NCBI RefSeq assembly: GCF_954871325.1
Contig: NC_088778.1
Location: 13,419,666-13,483,665 of the forward strand
Direction: 5' to 3'
DNA from: Gordionus sp. m RMFG-2023
Lineage: Eukaryota; Nematomorpha; Gordioida; Chordodea; Parachordodidae
Length of the DNA stretch: 64,000 nucleotides
Part shown: piece by piece, positions 62,101 through 64,000 of the stretch
How positions within the stretch are numbered: position 1 is the stretch's first letter
How the letters are laid out: the number at the start of each line of letters is the position of its first letter
The notes under the pieces: generated by a model
The model's input: the letters and a program-made list of their open reading frames with translations, nothing else
What the model was told of the DNA's origin: nothing
The model's database searches: none
Position numbers and translations under genes: made by a program

Positions 62101-63997
62101 ATATATATTATCACCTATATGAAATGATATATAGTGATCATTTATGGGAATAATGTGCAAAATAATGGTCAGTGGAAAAGCATTTGCCAAATTTGAAATG
62201 TGGTAATCGTAATCAATTATAAGGCAGTTATGAAAGGTAGGGAGGGGGAGGGGGAGGGTGAGAGGGGGTCGATTTATATAATAGTCGAACTCTATAGCGT
62301 GAGCATAAAGTGATTCGATATTATTATACGTACATCTATTTTTATTATAAGACTCGTGTGTAGTCAACTAATGGCACATAAAACAAATAATAATAAATAT
62401 ATGCTGGTACTTGATGTTAGACGGTAAATAAAATATTAGGAAGATGGGTAGACCGTGGTCAGAAATTTTTAAAAAAAAGGTAGGAAGACAGGTAATATTC
62501 CGCCTATTTCAGATATGTGTTAGAAGCACTGGCTACAGGCTGTTATGAGTATAATCAAAGATTACTAAAAGATCCCATGCACCATTGTTTCATTCTGTCT
62601 AAAATAATAACAGAAACTGTTATTTATCCTTTCATTTTTAAAAAATATCAGTTTTGATTATATTATTGCACCAGTAATTCCATATGGATGCATAATTTTG
62701 TATAACATACATTGAATTAGAAAGTATTAAAGAGTTATTTGTGTCAATCTTAAGTAACTGTTAGAAAAAAAATTTTTTATTCATAGAAAAATTGTCGGGG
62801 ATGAAAAGGGTTTTAAAAAAAATATTTATTTGCACAGGACGTGTATATCTCAAGGATATTTCTGAAAATATAATATGTAATTCTAAATATTAAAATTATC
62901 GACCATATTACTATATAAAATAAATATTACCTGTATTACATGCCAAGGGTAATTGTAAATTCTATTATTGTTTTTCTGAGTTAGATTATGGAACGGATTT
63001 TGTTTAGAAAGTTTATTAGATAAATGGTGAGGAGAATTTGTAGGATTGTGCTCCCGCTTACGGAATTCTAATTGAATTCGCCATTTGGATTTATGGTAAT
63101 TTAGCCAGGATGTGAAATTACCCTTTTTTTTAAAAAAAAGAAGGATTAAAAGATTTTATTAAAATATATCAAAATTTCAAAAGTAAATTTTTATAATCTA
63201 TTATTTTATTTGCTTCCCATACAAAGAAGAAAGACCGTTTTCCTTAATGAAAGTCTTTCATTCGTTCGTTTCTACTTTCTTTCTCATTGAGCAATGAAGC
63301 ATAGGTTAAAAAAATGAGGATCCTACAATTCTATAAATTGATTTTCCCCTTTTAAAAGATCTTATCAAGAAAAAGCTTATAATGGTGACCTACAACAGTG
63401 TCCAACTCTATAAAAACGAATGATCAATTTATGGGGCGGGGCGTGTATAACAACTTAATATACCATTTATTTAAAGTTTAAAATTTATCAAACATTAAAT
63501 AATAATAAATTTAAATATTCTACTTGATTATAATTTAAAACAGGCGAAACGCCTATAATCCCCTTCCAAAATTTATCACGTTTATAGAGCGGTTTAGAAG
63601 GTTTAATCTTTTTCTTAGATTTATCTATTGCAATTTCTTTAGGATTAATATTATTAATATTAGTTGTATCTAAATGTGTGTCGAAATCTGGATTGTTATT
63701 ATTACTATCGGTTATGTCTAAATGGGCGTCGTTATTTTTATTATAATCATTAATATTATTAATGACTTGACGTTTAGTTAGACTCCCAATGTCCTCAATA
63801 TCTACTATTTCTATCTCACCCGACACATTTGCCCGTTTACGATTTAAAGGCAAAAATAATTCTGGGTTTTGACTATTAGAACTGTTTTGGGGAGAAAACA
63901 TGTCGCTAATCTTCTTCTGTTTAAATACATCGTTGAAGCTAACCAATTTTTTGTGTAGCCACTCTGGATGGGGTACTCTTGGAACAGGATTTTTGAT
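50124..63997 (-). CDS. POLE: DNA polymerase epsilon catalytic subunit, C-terminal part
   Basis: Leading-strand replicative polymerase. The window holds the last 18 exons: 63997-63524, 63122-62931, 61626-61372, 59872-59722, 59585-59364, 59164-59022, 58822-58136, 57974-57799, 57491-57003, 56817-56643, 56398-56174, 55232-55050, 54776-54508, 52331-52175, 51638-51504, 51457-51381, 50504-50372, 50312-50124. The CDS is 4332 bp, 1443 residues, with all phases matching. Landmarks in order: [111 protein letters not shown]. The cysteine motifs CDNC with WECINC (CysA) and CQKC with CTC (CysB, docking site for the second subunit) are intact. This half is the inactivated polymerase repeat, so no catalytic residues are expected. 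Asn- and Asp-rich insertions occur in several exons. Exonuclease and polymerase domains lie beyond the right edge. Confidence 0.96.
50935..50955. repeat. (GAAA)n microsatellite
   Basis: Five GAAA units in a row in POLE intron 50505-51380. Confidence 0.8.
51230..51323. mobile_element. 94-bp hAT MITE
   Basis: The ends CAGTGGTGTAA and TTATACCACTG are inverted copies. The flanks ATTAGAGT (51222-51229) and ATTGGAGT (51324-51331) match at seven of eight positions, as an 8-bp duplication would. It lies in a POLE intron. Confidence 0.85.
52440..54100 (+). mobile_element. LINE remnant: 3' part of a reverse transcriptase ORF, split by a MITE
   Basis: The left piece (52440-52797) holds the polymerase box [10 protein letters not shown], then a cysteine motif (PCGVC... 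SIQC... KWVHNRCSG... CRTC). The right piece (53524-54100) reads [50 protein letters not shown] and [15 protein letters not shown]. This is the usual C-terminal order of an invertebrate non-LTR retrotransposon. The 5' part is missing, as is usual for LINEs, and there are several stops and frame changes. It is antisense to POLE in the intron 52332-54507, and the hAT MITE 52798-53515 is inserted in it. Confidence 0.85.
52798..53515. mobile_element. 718-bp hAT MITE inserted in the LINE
   Basis: The ends TAGGGATGTACCGATA and TATCGGTACACCCCTA differ at one position. Perfect 8-bp duplications ATAATAAT lie at 52790-52797 and 53516-53523. Subterminal regions are rich in ATCGGATCGG. The middle is AT-rich without coding capacity. 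The LINE sequence continues directly on the two sides. Confidence 0.92.
55665..56086. mobile_element. hAT-type MITE with ~38-bp inverted ends
   Basis: The left end CAGGATTGGGCAAATTTTC... and the inverted right end CAGGGTTGGACAAATTCTC... continue in parallel to a shared TACTCGAATA. No clear target duplication was found. It is in POLE intron 55233-56173. A GTCGGGCTTG segment near 55830 may be a second nested fragment. Confidence 0.7.
56455..56590. repeat. GGCCCG-rich MITE fragment
   Basis: TAGAGATCTGCAAAAGTAAG is followed by CCCGACCCGTACCCGGCCCG, and the other side has AATTCGGGTCGGGTGGGGCT. It resembles the hAT MITE ends at 43583-43704. The right terminus is missing. It is in POLE intron 56399-56642. 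Confidence 0.5.
60406..60805. mobile_element. 400-bp MITE, family B, with perfect 8-bp target duplication
   Basis: ATTTATAT lies at 60398-60405 and at 60806-60813. The element runs from TAGAGGTCTGCAAAG to GCCCGAGATCTCTA with imperfect inverted arms. It is related to 31282-31685. It lies in POLE intron 59873-61371. Confidence 0.85.
61025..61340. repeat. Probable decayed MITE
   Basis: TAGCTCTGCACGAACCGATC on the left and GGATCAGGATCTGGTCGAAG on the right have the pattern of the other GC-rich-ended insertions here. No duplication was found. Confidence 0.4.
62239..62268 (+). repeat. G-rich tract
   Basis: A run of GGGAGGGGGAGGGGGAGGGT type followed by GAGAGGGGG, in POLE intron 61627-62930. Four or more G runs on the plus strand could form a quadruplex. 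Confidence 0.6.
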
Positions 63998-64000
63998 CTA

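Overview
The window is strongly AT-rich animal DNA. Four host genes have GT-AG introns. Many introns are only 40-60 bp, while a few run to several kilobases and are packed with transposon remains. The encoded proteins (Hop/STI1, an NMDA-receptor GluN1 subunit, the DNA polymerase epsilon catalytic subunit) point to a metazoan with a nervous system, most likely an invertebrate with an AT-rich genome. The species cannot be named from the sequence. Planarian-like flatworms or a reduced spiralian parasite such as an orthonectid would fit the base composition and the tiny introns, but that is inference.

Layout. 1-14389: 5' two-thirds of a Hop/STI1 co-chaperone gene on the minus strand (nine exons found; the 3' exons are not in the window). 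Its sixth intron holds a 4.65-kb foldback element with perfect 8-bp target duplications, and the leftmost 6 kb holds a decayed mobile-element ORF and short repeats. 14570-28480: repeat territory, with Ty3/gypsy-like fossils (gag-protease at 14.6-16.3 kb, pol at 21.3-24.2 kb), a miniature LTR element (26.3-27.8 kb), hAT and Mutator-like transposase remains, MITEs and minisatellites. 29357-30699: a three-exon gene for a coiled-coil protein I do not recognise. 33305-50012: a complete 18-exon GluN1 gene on the plus strand; the assembled CDS is exactly 3000 bp (999 residues plus stop), with every splice phase consistent. 50124-63997: the 3' part of POLE on the minus strand, 18 exons encoding 1443 residues to the stop; the 5' part lies beyond the right edge.

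GRIN1 and POLE are convergent, with only 111 bp between their stop codons. Their functions are unrelated: synaptic ion channel against leading-strand replication. STI1 is a general Hsp70-Hsp90 adaptor. I see no operon or pathway linking the genes. The most unusual features are the giant foldback element with tRNA-like segments in its arms, the altered glycine pocket of the GluN1 protein, and a well-dated set of nested MITE insertions, several with perfect 8-bp duplications.

Exon coordinates were worked out by eye from translations, splice signals and remembered family sequences. No alignment was run.
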